DNA from: Oxalobacteraceae bacterium
Lineage (GTDB): Bacteria; Pseudomonadota; Gammaproteobacteria; Burkholderiales; Burkholderiaceae_D
NCBI GenBank assembly: GCA_003537575.1
Contig: DPRS01000004.1
Location: 4,355-68,354, forward strand
Length of the DNA stretch: 64,000 bases
Direction of reading: 5' to 3'
In this document: positions 1 to 7,986 of the stretch, piece by piece
Position numbering within the stretch: position 1 is the stretch's first letter
How the letters are laid out: each line of letters opens with the position of its first letter
The notes under the pieces: model-generated
What the model was told of the DNA's origin: nothing
What the model saw: the letters and a program-made list of their open reading frames with translations, nothing else
Databases searched by the model: none
Program-made: the position numbers and the translations under genes

Positions 1-1
1 A

Positions 2-1096
2 AAAAGCGTCTGGGCGACGATCAAGCCGTATCTGAACGTCTTCGACGGCACGCTGCTGCTGTTGATTTGCCTGATCATGGCGGTCAGCACGATCAACATG
101 GTTTCGGCCGGCTCGGGTTTCCCGGGACGCCTGGAAGACCATTTGCGCAATATCGGCCTGTCTCTTTTCATCATCTGGCTCGCCGCGCTGGTGTCGCCGC
201 AAGTCTTGCAGCGGCTGGCGGCGCCGGTCTATCTGGTGGGAGTAGCCCTGCTGGTGGGGGTGGCGCTGTTCGGCATTATCAAACTGGGGGCGCGCCGCTG
301 GATCAATGTTGGCGTGGTGATCCAGCCTTCCGAGATCATGAAGATCGCCATGCCGCTGATGCTGGCCTGGTGGTTCCAGAAACGCGAGGGCGTGATTCAC
401 TGGCAGGAATTCCTGGTCGCCGGCGTGCTGCTGGCGATTCCCGCGGCGCTGATCATTCGGCAACCGGACCTGGGAACCGGCACCCTGGTCACGGCCGCCG
501 GTTTTTACGTGATTTTCCTGGCCGGCCTGTCGTGGAAGGTGCTGGGGGGGCTGTTCATGGCCGGAGCGGCGTTCATGCCGGTCGCCTGGAACATGCTGCA
601 TGATTACCAGCGCCACCGCATCATGACCCTGATCGACCCGACCTCCGATCCGCTCGGCAAGGGTTTCCATATCATTCAGTCCATGATCGCCATCGGTTCC
701 GGCGGCATGACCGGCAAAGGCTGGATGAACGGCACCCAGGGGCATCTGCAATTCATCCCCGAACGCACTACCGACTTCGTCTTTGCCGTATTTTCCGAGG
801 AATTCGGCCTGATCGGCAATATCATCCTGCTGCTGCTCTACCTGATGCTGATCGGCCGCGGCCTGCTGATTGCCGCCAATGCGCCGACCATGTTCAGCCG
901 CTTGCTGGCGGGCGCCTTGTCGCTGATGTTCTTCACCTATGCCTTCGTCAACATGGGTATGGTCAGCGGCATTCTGCCGGTGGTCGGCGTGCCACTGCCT
1001 TTCATGAGTTACGGCGGCACGGCTTTCGTCACCCTCGGCGTGGGCGTAGGCATATTGATGAGCATCCATCGCCATCGCAAGCTGATTCAGAGCTAA
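2..1096 (+). CDS. rodA: Rod shape-determining protein RodA (5' end cut by window edge)
   Basis: RodA is the SEDS-family peptidoglycan glycosyltransferase of the elongasome; it polymerises lipid II in the inner membrane with PBP2. The visible 364 residues start mid-protein at the window edge, in the open frame beginning at base 2, and only a few N-terminal residues should be missing. The protein is almost entirely hydrophobic helices. It carries SEDS-typical stretches such as GARRWI, QPSEIMKIAMP, RQPDLGTG, GKGWMNGTQ, FVFAVFSEEFGLIG and the C-terminal PFMSYGGTA. The gene is followed at once by a large palindrome and then by rlpA, a neighbour often linked to rodA/mrdB in Proteobacteria. The family call is secure; the true start lies outside the window. 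Confidence 0.96.
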   Translation, partial: KSVWATIKPYLNVFDGTLLLLICLIMAVSTINMVSAGSGFPGRLEDHLRNIGLSLFIIWLAALVSPQVLQRLAAPVYLVGVALLVGVALFGIIKLGARRWINVGVVIQPSEIMKIAMPLMLAWWFQKREGVIHWQEFLVAGVLLAIPAALIIRQPDLGTGTLVTAAGFYVIFLAGLSWKVLGGLFMAGAAFMPVAWNMLHDYQRHRIMTLIDPTSDPLGKGFHIIQSMIAIGSGGMTGKGWMNGTQGHLQFIPERTTDFVFAVFSEEFGLIGNIILLLLYLMLIGRGLLIAANAPTMFSRLLAGALSLMFFTYAFVNMGMVSGILPVVGVPLPFMSYGGTAFVTLGVGVGILMSIHRHRKLIQS

Positions 1097-1256
1097 GGTT
1101 ACGCTGAACAAGTCCTCGATCGCCGCGCATCCTGAATTCGGGCGATCCGCGGTGTTGCAAATCCTCGCCATGGTCCCGCCATGTCTGTGGTTTGCGCCTT
1201 GCGGCTCATCCCGAACTCAGGCGCGCGGCATCGCTAGAAGCATTCAGCGTAACCTT
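1095..1256. repeat. 162-bp near-perfect palindrome (MITE-like or attenuator hairpin)
   Basis: The outer 14 bases of each arm match perfectly as an inverted repeat (AAGGTTACGCTGAA at 1095-1108 and its complement at 1243-1256). The centre is CATGG-TCCCG-CCATG at 1169-1183, and most bases between ends and centre also pair, for example around 1130 with 1215. Each arm is about 80 bp. The left end overlaps the last two bases of the rodA stop codon. No protein is encoded. It could be a small non-autonomous mobile element or a very strong intrinsic hairpin. The stretch 1257-1447 up to rlpA shows nothing else recognisable. Confidence 0.8.
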
Positions 1257-1447
1257 GACTTCCCGCCAAGCTTTGCCAAGCTTGCTGTAATGCATTTACA
1301 ATCGGACTGTTTAGCGATTGCTTAATGTCAAAAACTGCAAGGTGGCGGCGCCGTGTGTCACCATCCTGCAGATCCACCAAGCCTGCGGCTGGCCCGTCTC
1401 CGAGGAGGCCGGAGCCAGGTTCCGGCATCACGATCAGGGAGCGCGCC

Positions 1448-2497
1448 ATGCCGGCGAATCAATTCATGCATTCCGCCCTGCGGCGGCAACTCGGGCTTTA
1501 TTTGCAGATCGCGCTATGCGCGCTTTTGCTGGCGGCTTGCGGCAGTGTGCCGCAGGTGCCGGTTCAGCAGGACACCGCCAAGCAGCCATCCGCGACTGCG
1601 TCGAAATCCAAGCGGCCGGCGCTGCCGCCGGCGGGGTCGGGACGCGGCGGCTATTACCTTGACGACGGCCCGGGCGATGAGGAGCCCGAAGGTTTGCTGG
1701 CGACGCCCGATGCGGAGCCGAAAATCGAACCCTATGCCAAGCGCGGCAACCGTTCTTATGTGGTGTTCGGCAAAACCTATACGCCTTTTCTCGACGATCG
1801 CCCTTATCGCCAGCGCGGCAGGGGCAGCTGGTACGGCCGCAAATTCCATGGCCAGCGCACCTCTTCGGGCGAGCCCTACGACATGTACAAGATGACCGCG
1901 GCGCATCCGACCTTGCCGATTCCTTCCTATGCGCGCGTGACCAATGTGACCAACGGCAAGCAGGTGATCGTGCGCGTGAATGATCGTGGGCCGTTCCACT
2001 CCAGCCGCATCATCGACCTGTCGTACACGGCAGCGCTCAAGCTTGGCTATCTGCAGCAGGGCAGCGCCGAGCTCGAAGTGGAGCGTCTCCTGCCGGAGGA
2101 GATCGAGCGCATCGCCGCGGAACGGCAATCTGGCTCTGCTGTGGCGTCTGCATCGGCATCGATTTCGCCGGTCGAGCAACCGGTGCCGCAGCCGGAAGTC
2201 AGCGTGCTGTCCGTGCCAGTAGCGAATGTGGCGGGCACCGCTGCGCCAGCCGGCGCACCGGCGCTCGGCGGCTTTTATCTGCAGCTGGGTGCTTATTCCC
2301 AGGCCGCCGGCGCGGAGGCGGCGCGCAGCCGTCTGCAGCAGAAGTGGGAAGACGTGTTGCCGCCGATCGAGGTCATTCCCTCCGGTACGGTGTTCCGCCT
2401 GTTCAGCGGCCCATTCACCGACCGCGACGAAGCGGCGAATGTCGCCCAAAAGCTCAAGGAGAGCGGCGCGCCCAGGCCCCTGGTGGTGCAGCGCTAG
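1448..2497 (+). CDS. rlpA: RlpA-family septal ring lytic transglycosylase lipoprotein
   Basis: RlpA is an outer-membrane lipoprotein that cleaves denuded peptidoglycan at division sites. The start at 1448 is preceded by GGGAG with good spacing and gives a 349-residue protein whose N-terminus has a lipobox (LLAAC, lipidated Cys near residue 31). An upstream in-frame start would put 41 odd residues before the signal. The central double-psi beta-barrel has the hallmark GRGSWYG, FHGQRTSSGEPYD and RVNDRGPF motifs, including the conserved His and Asp of the family. A C-terminal SPOR domain (about residues 270-349, GGFYLQLGAYSQ onward) should target it to septal glycan. It lies downstream of rodA in the same direction. 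Confidence 0.93.
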   Translation: MPANQFMHSALRRQLGLYLQIALCALLLAACGSVPQVPVQQDTAKQPSATASKSKRPALPPAGSGRGGYYLDDGPGDEEPEGLLATPDAEPKIEPYAKRGNRSYVVFGKTYTPFLDDRPYRQRGRGSWYGRKFHGQRTSSGEPYDMYKMTAAHPTLPIPSYARVTNVTNGKQVIVRVNDRGPFHSSRIIDLSYTAALKLGYLQQGSAELEVERLLPEEIERIAAERQSGSAVASASASISPVEQPVPQPEVSVLSVPVANVAGTAAPAGAPALGGFYLQLGAYSQAAGAEAARSRLQQKWEDVLPPIEVIPSGTVFRLFSGPFTDRDEAANVAQKLKESGAPRPLVVQR

Positions 2498-2562
2498 CGC
2501 AGACATCATCTGTCCGTACCGGCAAGGCCATTGCGGCCGCAACAGGCTGAGTTATTGCTGTA

Positions 2563-3477
2563 TTACTGCTCCTTCAGGCGCAGCGCCAGTTCGTACAGCG
2601 CATTCTTTTTCTGCCCGGTGATCTGCGCCGCGAGTGCGGCCGCCTGCTTGACCGGGCATTCGGCCAGCAGGATTTTGAGGATGCGTTCAGCCTCGGCCGA
2701 ACTTTCCTCGATCGCTGCCGGCGCGCCTTCCAGCAGCAGGACGAACTCGCCCTTTTGCCGGTGACTGTCTGCAGCGAGCCAGGCCGGCGCGTCGGCCAGC
2801 GCACAGCGGTGGATTTCCTCGAACAGCTTGGTCAATTCGCGCGCCAGCACGATCTGCCGCGTCGGTTCGAACAGGGCAGCCAGCGCCGTCACGGTCTCGA
2901 CGATGCGGTGCGGCGCTTCATAAAACACCAGGGTTGAGCTTTCACTGCGCAGGCTTTCCAGCATCGTATCGCGCTGCCTGGCCTTGGCCGGCAGGAAGCC
3001 GATGAAATGGAAGCGGTCGTTGAGCAGGCCGCCGGCCGCCAGCGCCGCCAGCACCGCCGAGGCGCCCGGCAGCGGCACTACCCGCAAGCCGGCATTGCGT
3101 ACGGCATCGACGATGCGCGCGCCGGGATCGGAGACTGCCGGCGTGCCGGCATCCGATACCAGCGCGATCCTTTCCCCTTGCTGCAGACGGGCGATCAGTT
3201 TTTCGGCGGCTTCGCGCTCATTGTGCTCATGCGCCGCCAGCAGCGGCCTGGAGATGCCGTAGCGCGTCAGCAGCTGGGCGGTATTGCGGGTGTCTTCGCA
3301 AGCCACCGCATCGGCGATGGCCAGCACATTGAGTGCACGCAAGCTGATGTCGCCGACATTCCCGATCGGCGTTGCCACCACATATAATGTGGCGCCCGGA
3401 TACATTTGCCGGGCGATTTCTTCCTGCAGCGGCAGGGCAAGGGCGGGTTCGGGCGAGTTGTTCGATTGGGTGCTCAT
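2563..3477 (-). CDS. rsmI: 16S rRNA (cytidine(1402)-2'-O)-methyltransferase RsmI
   Basis: RsmI (YraL) is a tetrapyrrole-methylase-fold enzyme that 2'-O-methylates C1402 of 16S rRNA using SAM. The 304-residue product shows the family signatures LYVVATPIGNVGDIS near residue 30, ACEDTRNT, and GTPAVSDPGARIV near residue 115. The start chosen is the ATG at 3477, about 27 residues before the conserved core; the frame remains open for 34 more codons upstream but those lack similarity. It is divergent from the LpoA-like gene with only 11 bases between the two start codons. That reproduces the yraL-yraM arrangement of other Proteobacteria and implies overlapping promoter or leader elements. Confidence 0.95.
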   Translation of the reverse strand: MSTQSNNSPEPALALPLQEEIARQMYPGATLYVVATPIGNVGDISLRALNVLAIADAVACEDTRNTAQLLTRYGISRPLLAAHEHNEREAAEKLIARLQQGERIALVSDAGTPAVSDPGARIVDAVRNAGLRVVPLPGASAVLAALAAGGLLNDRFHFIGFLPAKARQRDTMLESLRSESSTLVFYEAPHRIVETVTALAALFEPTRQIVLARELTKLFEEIHRCALADAPAWLAADSHRQKGEFVLLLEGAPAAIEESSAEAERILKILLAECPVKQAAALAAQITGQKKNALYELALRLKEQ

Positions 3478-3488
3478 GAGGAGAAGGT

Positions 3489-4691
3489 ATGTTGGGCAAG
3501 ACGGCGAAAGCGCTGTTGCTGAGTCTGGTGTGCGGATTGTGCGCGTCTGCGCAGGCAAATACAACTGAAACAACGGCAACTGAAAATCCCGCCGGGACGG
3601 AGAAGGCCGCCACAGCTGACGCCAACATCGCTGCCGGCAAGGTTCGCATCGCCTTGCTGCTGCCGGCGCAGTCGCAAACTTTCGGCGCCGCCGCGCAGGC
3701 GCTGCGCGCCGGCTTCATGGCGGCCCACGAGCGCGAGCCCGAAGGTATCGAGGTGAGCGTGGTCGAAAGCGCCGACGGCGCGCAGAATGTGCAGCAGGCC
3801 TATGCGGAGGCGCAGGCGCAGAACGATATCGTGGTCGGGCCACTGGCGCGCGCCGATGTGGCGGCGGTTGCCAGGAGCGGCAAGGTGGACAAGCCGACCG
3901 TGGCGCTGGCGCAGCCGGAGGCCTTGTCCGACGCGGAGACGGCGCTACCGCCGCGCATGCTGGCAGTGGGCCTGTCGATCGAGGACGAGGCGCGCCAGCT
4001 GGCGGCCTGGGCCGGCGGCAAAAAACACGGCAAGGCGCTGGTGATCTCCAGCGGCGTCGCCTGGCAGCGCCGTGCCGCGCGCGCCTTCGCGACGCAATGG
4101 CAAGAGCTGGGCCAGGAAGCGCAACCGGTCGAAATTGCCGCCAGCGGCGGCTACCTCGGTGCGAGCGGCCTGGCGCAGCTGAAAAAGCGCCTGCAGGAAG
4201 AAAAGCCGGCGCTGCTGTTCATCGGTCTCGATGCCTTCCAGGCGCAGCAGCTGCAACTGGCGCTGGGGCAAGGGCAGGGGCAGGGGCAGGGGCAGTCGGT
4301 CTATGGCCAGGCCTATGGCACCTCGCAGTTGAACCCCTGGAACGCAGCCGACTGGCGCAGCGCCGAGAAGCGCCCGGAAATGAATGGCGTGCACCTGGTC
4401 GACATTCCGTGGCAGCTGCAGCCCGATCATCCGGCGGCAATGATCTATCCGCGCTGGGTGACGCCAGCCGACCAGCGCGCCAATCCCGATCTGGAACGCC
4501 TGTATGCGCTGGGGATCGACGCCTATCGCATCGCCCGCGAAATCGCCGCGCGCCGCGACAGTTTCGAGCTCGATGGCGTGACCGGCCGCCTGGCAGTGAA
4601 GTTCGGCCCTGACGGCTACCGTTTTCGACGCGCCGCGCAACCGGCCGTCTATCAGGATGGCGTGGTGGTGCCGCTGCCGCGCACGCACTGA
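3489..4691 (+). CDS. LppC/LpoA-like penicillin-binding protein activator
   Basis: The 400-residue product resembles the periplasmic-binding-protein-like C-terminal part of LpoA (YraM/LppC), which activates PBP1A from the outer membrane in enterics. It has a signal peptide ending near AQA-N (residue 23), then the family start KVRIALLLPAQSQTFGAAA. Unlike E. coli LpoA it has no convincing lipobox and no long N-terminal TPR domain, so it is a short, probably soluble periplasmic version. AGGAGA sits 5 bases before the ATG. Codons for a Gln-Gly repeat (GQGQGQGQGQ) around 4265-4295 arise from a 6-bp GGGCAG tandem repeat. The gene begins the yraM-yraN-diaA-BON block. Confidence 0.85.
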   Translation: MLGKTAKALLLSLVCGLCASAQANTTETTATENPAGTEKAATADANIAAGKVRIALLLPAQSQTFGAAAQALRAGFMAAHEREPEGIEVSVVESADGAQNVQQAYAEAQAQNDIVVGPLARADVAAVARSGKVDKPTVALAQPEALSDAETALPPRMLAVGLSIEDEARQLAAWAGGKKHGKALVISSGVAWQRRAARAFATQWQELGQEAQPVEIAASGGYLGASGLAQLKKRLQEEKPALLFIGLDAFQAQQLQLALGQGQGQGQGQSVYGQAYGTSQLNPWNAADWRSAEKRPEMNGVHLVDIPWQLQPDHPAAMIYPRWVTPADQRANPDLERLYALGIDAYRIAREIAARRDSFELDGVTGRLAVKFGPDGYRFRRAAQPAVYQDGVVVPLPRTH

Positions 4692-4702
4692 AGGAAAGCG
4701 CA

Positions 4703-5077
4703 ATGGATACGCCAGATGCCCCCGCACGCCCCAGAACCGCCAGGCAGGTAACGGGCCAGGCCGGCGAAGATGCCGCGCTGGAGCATCTTGCGCGGCAGGG
4801 GCTGACGCTGGTGACGCGCAATTTCCGCTGCAAGGCTGGTGAAATCGACCTGGTCATGCGCGATCGCGCCAGCCTGGTGTTCGTCGAGGTGCGCAAGCGC
4901 GCCAGCACGGAGTACGGCGGTGCGGCCGCCAGCATCACGCCGGCCAAGCAGCGGCGCCTGCTGCGCGCCGCCCAGTTCTACCTGCTGCGTTATACAACGC
5001 CGCCCGCCTGCCGTTTCGACGTGGTGGCCATCGATGGCGAGCGGATCCGCTGGCTGAAAAATGCCATCGAAGCCTAG
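4703..5077 (+). CDS. yraN: YraN / UPF0102 family nuclease-fold protein
   Basis: The 124-residue protein has the UPF0102 signature: GQAGEDAALEHLARQGL at the N-terminus, then TRNFRCKAGEIDLVMRD and LVFVEVRKRAS. These place E, D and ExK residues as in the restriction-endonuclease-like fold (a predicted Holliday-junction-resolvase relative). Biochemical function is not established for the family. It starts 11 bases after the LpoA-like gene and precedes the SIS protein, exactly the conserved yraM-yraN-yraO order. Confidence 0.93.
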   Translation: MDTPDAPARPRTARQVTGQAGEDAALEHLARQGLTLVTRNFRCKAGEIDLVMRDRASLVFVEVRKRASTEYGGAAASITPAKQRRLLRAAQFYLLRYTTPPACRFDVVAIDGERIRWLKNAIEA

Positions 5078-5132
5078 CCTTGGCGCGCAAAGGCCCGCTC
5101 AGGCTGCAAATGCAAGTCCTGCAATCAACACT

Positions 5133-5138
5133 TATAAT
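5133..5138 (+). promoter_or_regulatory. -10 box TATAAT immediately upstream of diaA-like gene
   Basis: A perfect TATAAT ends 8 bases before the ATG of the SIS gene, and there is no Shine-Dalgarno-like sequence in between. If used, transcription would start within a few bases of the ATG, giving a leaderless or near-leaderless mRNA. No clear -35 box is visible, so this is a weak prediction. Confidence 0.4.
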
Positions 5139-5146
5139 GGTTAAAC

Positions 5147-5740
5147 ATGAGCAACCGCATCCTCGGGCACTTTCGTGAAAGTGCCGAACTGAAAATCCAG
5201 ACCGCTTCGGCCTTGGCCCAGCCTATTGCACAAGCCGTGGAACTTATGTTCATGGCATTGTCTAATGGAAATAAAATCCTTGCCTGCGGGAATGGCGGGG
5301 CGTCGGCGCATGCGCAATATTTCGCTGCGGCGCTGGTTGACCGCTTTGAGCGCGAGCGTTTGCCCTTGCCGGCGCTGGCTTTGGGCGCGAACGCCGTGGT
5401 GCTCGCTTCGATCGGCAATGATGCCGGTTTTGCTGAGCTCTACAGCAAGCAGGTGCAGGCCTTCGGCCAGCCAGGCGACGTGTTGTTGGCCATCACCGGC
5501 GGCGGCGACACGGCCGGCATCGCCGCCGCCGTCGATACCGCGCTCGAGCGCGAGATGCGGGTGGTAGCCTTGACCGGCAAGAATGGCGGCGCGATCGGCA
5601 AGCAAATTACCGATGCCGATGTGCATATCAGCGTGCCGCACGAGCGTACGGCGCGGGTTCTGGAAGTGCATTTACTGACGATTCACTGTTTATGCGACGG
5701 CATCGACGTCGCGCTTTTTGGAGGAGATTCGGATGATTGA
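5147..5740 (+). CDS. diaA: SIS-domain protein, DiaA/GmhA type
   Basis: The 197-residue protein is a single SIS (sugar isomerase) domain related to sedoheptulose-7-phosphate isomerase GmhA and to the DnaA-binding initiator protein DiaA (YraO). Typical features are NGNKILACGNGGASAHAQYF (phosphate-binding Ser-rich loop) near residue 45, SIGNDAGF, and LLAITGGGDTAGI. Position between yraN and the BON lipoprotein favours DiaA, which promotes DnaA assembly at oriC. The two families cannot be separated from sequence alone. The 3' end overlaps the next gene by 8 bases. Confidence 0.85.
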   Translation: MSNRILGHFRESAELKIQTASALAQPIAQAVELMFMALSNGNKILACGNGGASAHAQYFAAALVDRFERERLPLPALALGANAVVLASIGNDAGFAELYSKQVQAFGQPGDVLLAITGGGDTAGIAAAVDTALEREMRVVALTGKNGGAIGKQITDADVHISVPHERTARVLEVHLLTIHCLCDGIDVALFGGDSDD

Positions 5741-6371
5741 GTGGCAAGCGATACGGCGCCCCCTGGCCGCCGCCCTGTTGTGCGGCATGGTAGCGAGCAG
5801 CTTGCAGGGCTGCGTCGCCCTGGCCGCAGGCGGCACCGTGATGGGCACGCTATCGGCGACCGACCGCCGCACGCTGGGTGCGCAGACCGAGGACCGCGGC
5901 ATCGTCATCAAGGGCGAGTCGCGTATTGGCAAGCTGACGGGCGATGCCGGCCATGTCAATGTCAACGCCTACAACCGCAGGGTCTTGCTGACCGGCGAAG
6001 TGCGTGATGCGCAAATGAAGGAAGCGGTCGAGCGTGAAGCCGCCGCCATCGAAGGCGTCCAATCCGTCGCCAACGAACTGGAAATCGGTCTGCCGTCGAC
6101 CCTGTCGTCGCGCTCCAACGATGCGCTCATCACCGGCAAGGTGAAGGCATCCTTCGTCGACGCCAAGGACTTGTTCGCCAATTCCTTCAAGGTAGTGACC
6201 GAGCGCGGCATCGTCTATCTGCTGGGACGGGTCACCGAGCGCGAAGCTGCGCGCGGCGCCGAGGTCGCTGCCGGCGTGGCGGGCGTGCGCAAGGTGGTCA
6301 AGGTCTTCGAATACATCAGCGAAGACGAACTGAAGCGGATGTCGATGTCGACCGAGCCTCAGACAAAATAA
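5733..6371 (+). CDS. BON-domain outer-membrane lipoprotein (DolP/YraP-like)
   Basis: The 212-residue product has a lipoprotein signal with a lipobox at SLQGC (Cys near residue 28) and two BON domains: about residues 55-115 (VNVNAYNRRVLLTGEVRD) and 130-200 (NDALITGKVKASF, VVTERGIVYLLGRV). YraP/DolP proteins are outer-membrane lipoproteins that bind anionic phospholipid and support envelope integrity and division-site hydrolase activity. The start at 5733 has GGAGGAG six bases upstream; an upstream TTG at 5718 is less likely. It overlaps the SIS gene, so translation is probably coupled. Confidence 0.9.
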   Translation: MIEWQAIRRPLAAALLCGMVASSLQGCVALAAGGTVMGTLSATDRRTLGAQTEDRGIVIKGESRIGKLTGDAGHVNVNAYNRRVLLTGEVRDAQMKEAVEREAAAIEGVQSVANELEIGLPSTLSSRSNDALITGKVKASFVDAKDLFANSFKVVTERGIVYLLGRVTEREAARGAEVAAGVAGVRKVVKVFEYISEDELKRMSMSTEPQTK

Positions 6372-6459
6372 GAAACAAGCGGCGCTCCCGGTAGTCCGGA
6401 TGAAAAGAGTGCCGGCACCTGCCCGCGGCGGGCGCTTGGTGCGATTGCAAGGAGAATTC

Positions 6460-6909
6460 ATGCGTAGATCATTCCTCAGGCATATCGCTGCCGGGATGCT
6501 GGCGCTGGCCGGCGGAGCCAGCATGCTGGCCGTCGCGCCAGCGTGGGCGGGCGAGCAGATCAAGGTGGTTTACCATCTACTGGAAGGCAACAATCAGGCG
6601 CTGCGCGCGTTGAGCAATATCCGCAACCACTTGCGCGCCGCTCCGGAAGACAAGCTCGTCGTGGTCGCGCACGGCGAGGGTGTGCGCTTTCTCATCGATG
6701 GCAGCAGGGATCGCGACGGCAAACCCTTCGACGAGGCGGTGGCGGCGCTCGCCAGGCAAGGCGTGGAATTTCGCGTCTGCCGCAATACCCTGACAGCGCA
6801 CGATATCCCCGCCGACAAATTGCTGCCACAGGCAAGCCTGGTTCCCTCCGGCGTGGCTGAAATCGCCCGCCTGCAGGCCAGGGAAGGCTTCGTGTATCTG
6901 CGCCCCTAG
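6460..6909 (+). CDS. Secreted DsrE-family protein
   Basis: The 149-residue product has an N-terminal signal beginning MRRSFLRH with a twin-arginine-like RR-x-FL pattern and ending near AWA-G (residue 30). The mature part looks like a DsrE/DsrF-like fold protein: IKVVYHLLEGNNQALRALSNI, then a conserved Cys in FRVCRNTL near residue 108. DsrE-like proteins act in sulfur relay; periplasmic members of this type have no firm role. AAGGAGA lies 5 bases before the ATG. It stands alone between the yra-type block and the thioredoxin gene. Confidence 0.72.
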   Translation: MRRSFLRHIAAGMLALAGGASMLAVAPAWAGEQIKVVYHLLEGNNQALRALSNIRNHLRAAPEDKLVVVAHGEGVRFLIDGSRDRDGKPFDEAVAALARQGVEFRVCRNTLTAHDIPADKLLPQASLVPSGVAEIARLQAREGFVYLRP

Positions 6910-6946
6910 TCTGATCAGGGCGCAAGCATGGCCCGGGCGGCGCGGC

Positions 6947-6952
6947 TATAAT
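6947..6952 (+). promoter_or_regulatory. Candidate -10 box TATAAT for the TlpA-like gene
   Basis: TATAAT lies 56 bases upstream of the TlpA-like ATG. No good -35 element is seen 16-18 bases upstream, so the assignment rests on the -10 match alone. Confidence 0.35.
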
Positions 6953-7008
6953 GGTTCGCATACCTTTCAGACCCGTCATCTTCGTCGCTACTTCGCGCAT
7001 TCCCGCAT

Positions 7009-7542
7009 ATGACAACTACGCAAAATTCCCCGGCTCGCGCCGCTTCCAGATCGACCTGGATCAAGCTGCTGGCAGTGCTGCTCGTACTGGCCACGGCGGT
7101 GGCCGGCTACTTTTCCTTCTTTGCCCAGCAAAAAGCGCCGGAAGTCACGTTTGTCGACCTGCAGGGCAACAAGCTGAATACGCAGGATTTACGCGGCAAG
7201 GTCGTGATGGTCAATTTCTGGGCGACCAGTTGCACTACCTGCGTCAAGGAAATGCCGCAGATGGTCGAGACTTATAACAAGTACAAGGGTCGCGGCCTGG
7301 AATTCGTCGCCGTAGCAATGAGCTACGATCCGCCGAATTACGTGCTGAACTTTGCCCAGACGCGCGAACTGCCGTTCAAGGTCGCGCTGGACACCAGCGG
7401 CACGCTGGCAAAGTCATTCGGCGATGTGCAGATGACGCCCACCACCTTCGTGATCGACAAGCAGGGCCACATCGTCAAGCGCTATCTCGGCGAGCCGGAC
7501 TGGGCCGGTCTGCATGCGCTGCTCGAACAATCCCTGACCTGA
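7009..7542 (+). CDS. TlpA-like membrane-anchored thiol-disulfide oxidoreductase
   Basis: The 177-residue protein has one N-terminal membrane helix (about residues 22-42) and a periplasmic thioredoxin-like domain of the TlpA/ResA type. The redox site is WATSCTTC (CTTC, near residue 80), and the cis-Pro region is MTPTTFVID near residue 145. Such proteins reduce periplasmic disulfides, often for cytochrome c or copper-site assembly; the actual partner cannot be told from this neighbourhood. Confidence 0.88.
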   Translation: MTTTQNSPARAASRSTWIKLLAVLLVLATAVAGYFSFFAQQKAPEVTFVDLQGNKLNTQDLRGKVVMVNFWATSCTTCVKEMPQMVETYNKYKGRGLEFVAVAMSYDPPNYVLNFAQTRELPFKVALDTSGTLAKSFGDVQMTPTTFVIDKQGHIVKRYLGEPDWAGLHALLEQSLT

Positions 7543-7558
7543 GTTTTTCGTTGCTCGC

Positions 7559-7837
7559 TTAATGCTGCCCGTGTGGGTGGCGGCGTTCCGAATCGCCCGG
7601 CCAGTCCTCGTCCGCCAGGTCGGAAACATCTTCCTCGACATCTTCTCCGAACTGCTCCAGGCCATGGCTGTAGACCGCCGAGCCGATGCTGATAAAGCGG
7701 TAAAACTCATCCTCGCTCAGGCGATCGGAGATATCCGCCAGCATCTCCGCCATCAGGTCGGAAATGCTCAGGAGATCGGTTTGCGTGCTTTGATGGTTCC
7801 TGCGCATCATGAGCGCGAGTACCTGTGACTTGTTCAT
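7559..7837 (-). CDS. Small acidic protein of unknown function
   Basis: The 92-residue product starts MNKSQVLALMMRRNHQ and ends with a His-containing tail (RRHPHGQH). It is strongly acidic in its C-terminal half (EDVEEDVSDLADEDWPGD). There is no signal peptide or membrane segment. GAGGAG precedes the ATG with good spacing, which supports real translation. It is convergent with the TlpA-like gene. I do not recognise the family. Confidence 0.6.
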   Translation of the reverse strand: MNKSQVLALMMRRNHQSTQTDLLSISDLMAEMLADISDRLSEDEFYRFISIGSAVYSHGLEQFGEDVEEDVSDLADEDWPGDSERRHPHGQH

Positions 7838-7986
7838 GATGTCTCCTCAGTTCAAGCTCAAACAAGATACCAGTATAGGAGCCGTTTGGCGCGAGGCAAG
7901 GGCGGAAAAACTTGATGCTGGTCCAATCAGGTAAGGCCGGCGAGAATTATTCTGATTTAGAAAATTTTAATGGGGATACCTGGCAG

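Noticed and set aside
2497..2562. Possible terminator between rlpA and rsmI
   Set aside because: A GGCC-ATTGC-GGCC dyad is present but no T-run follows and the stem is only four bases.
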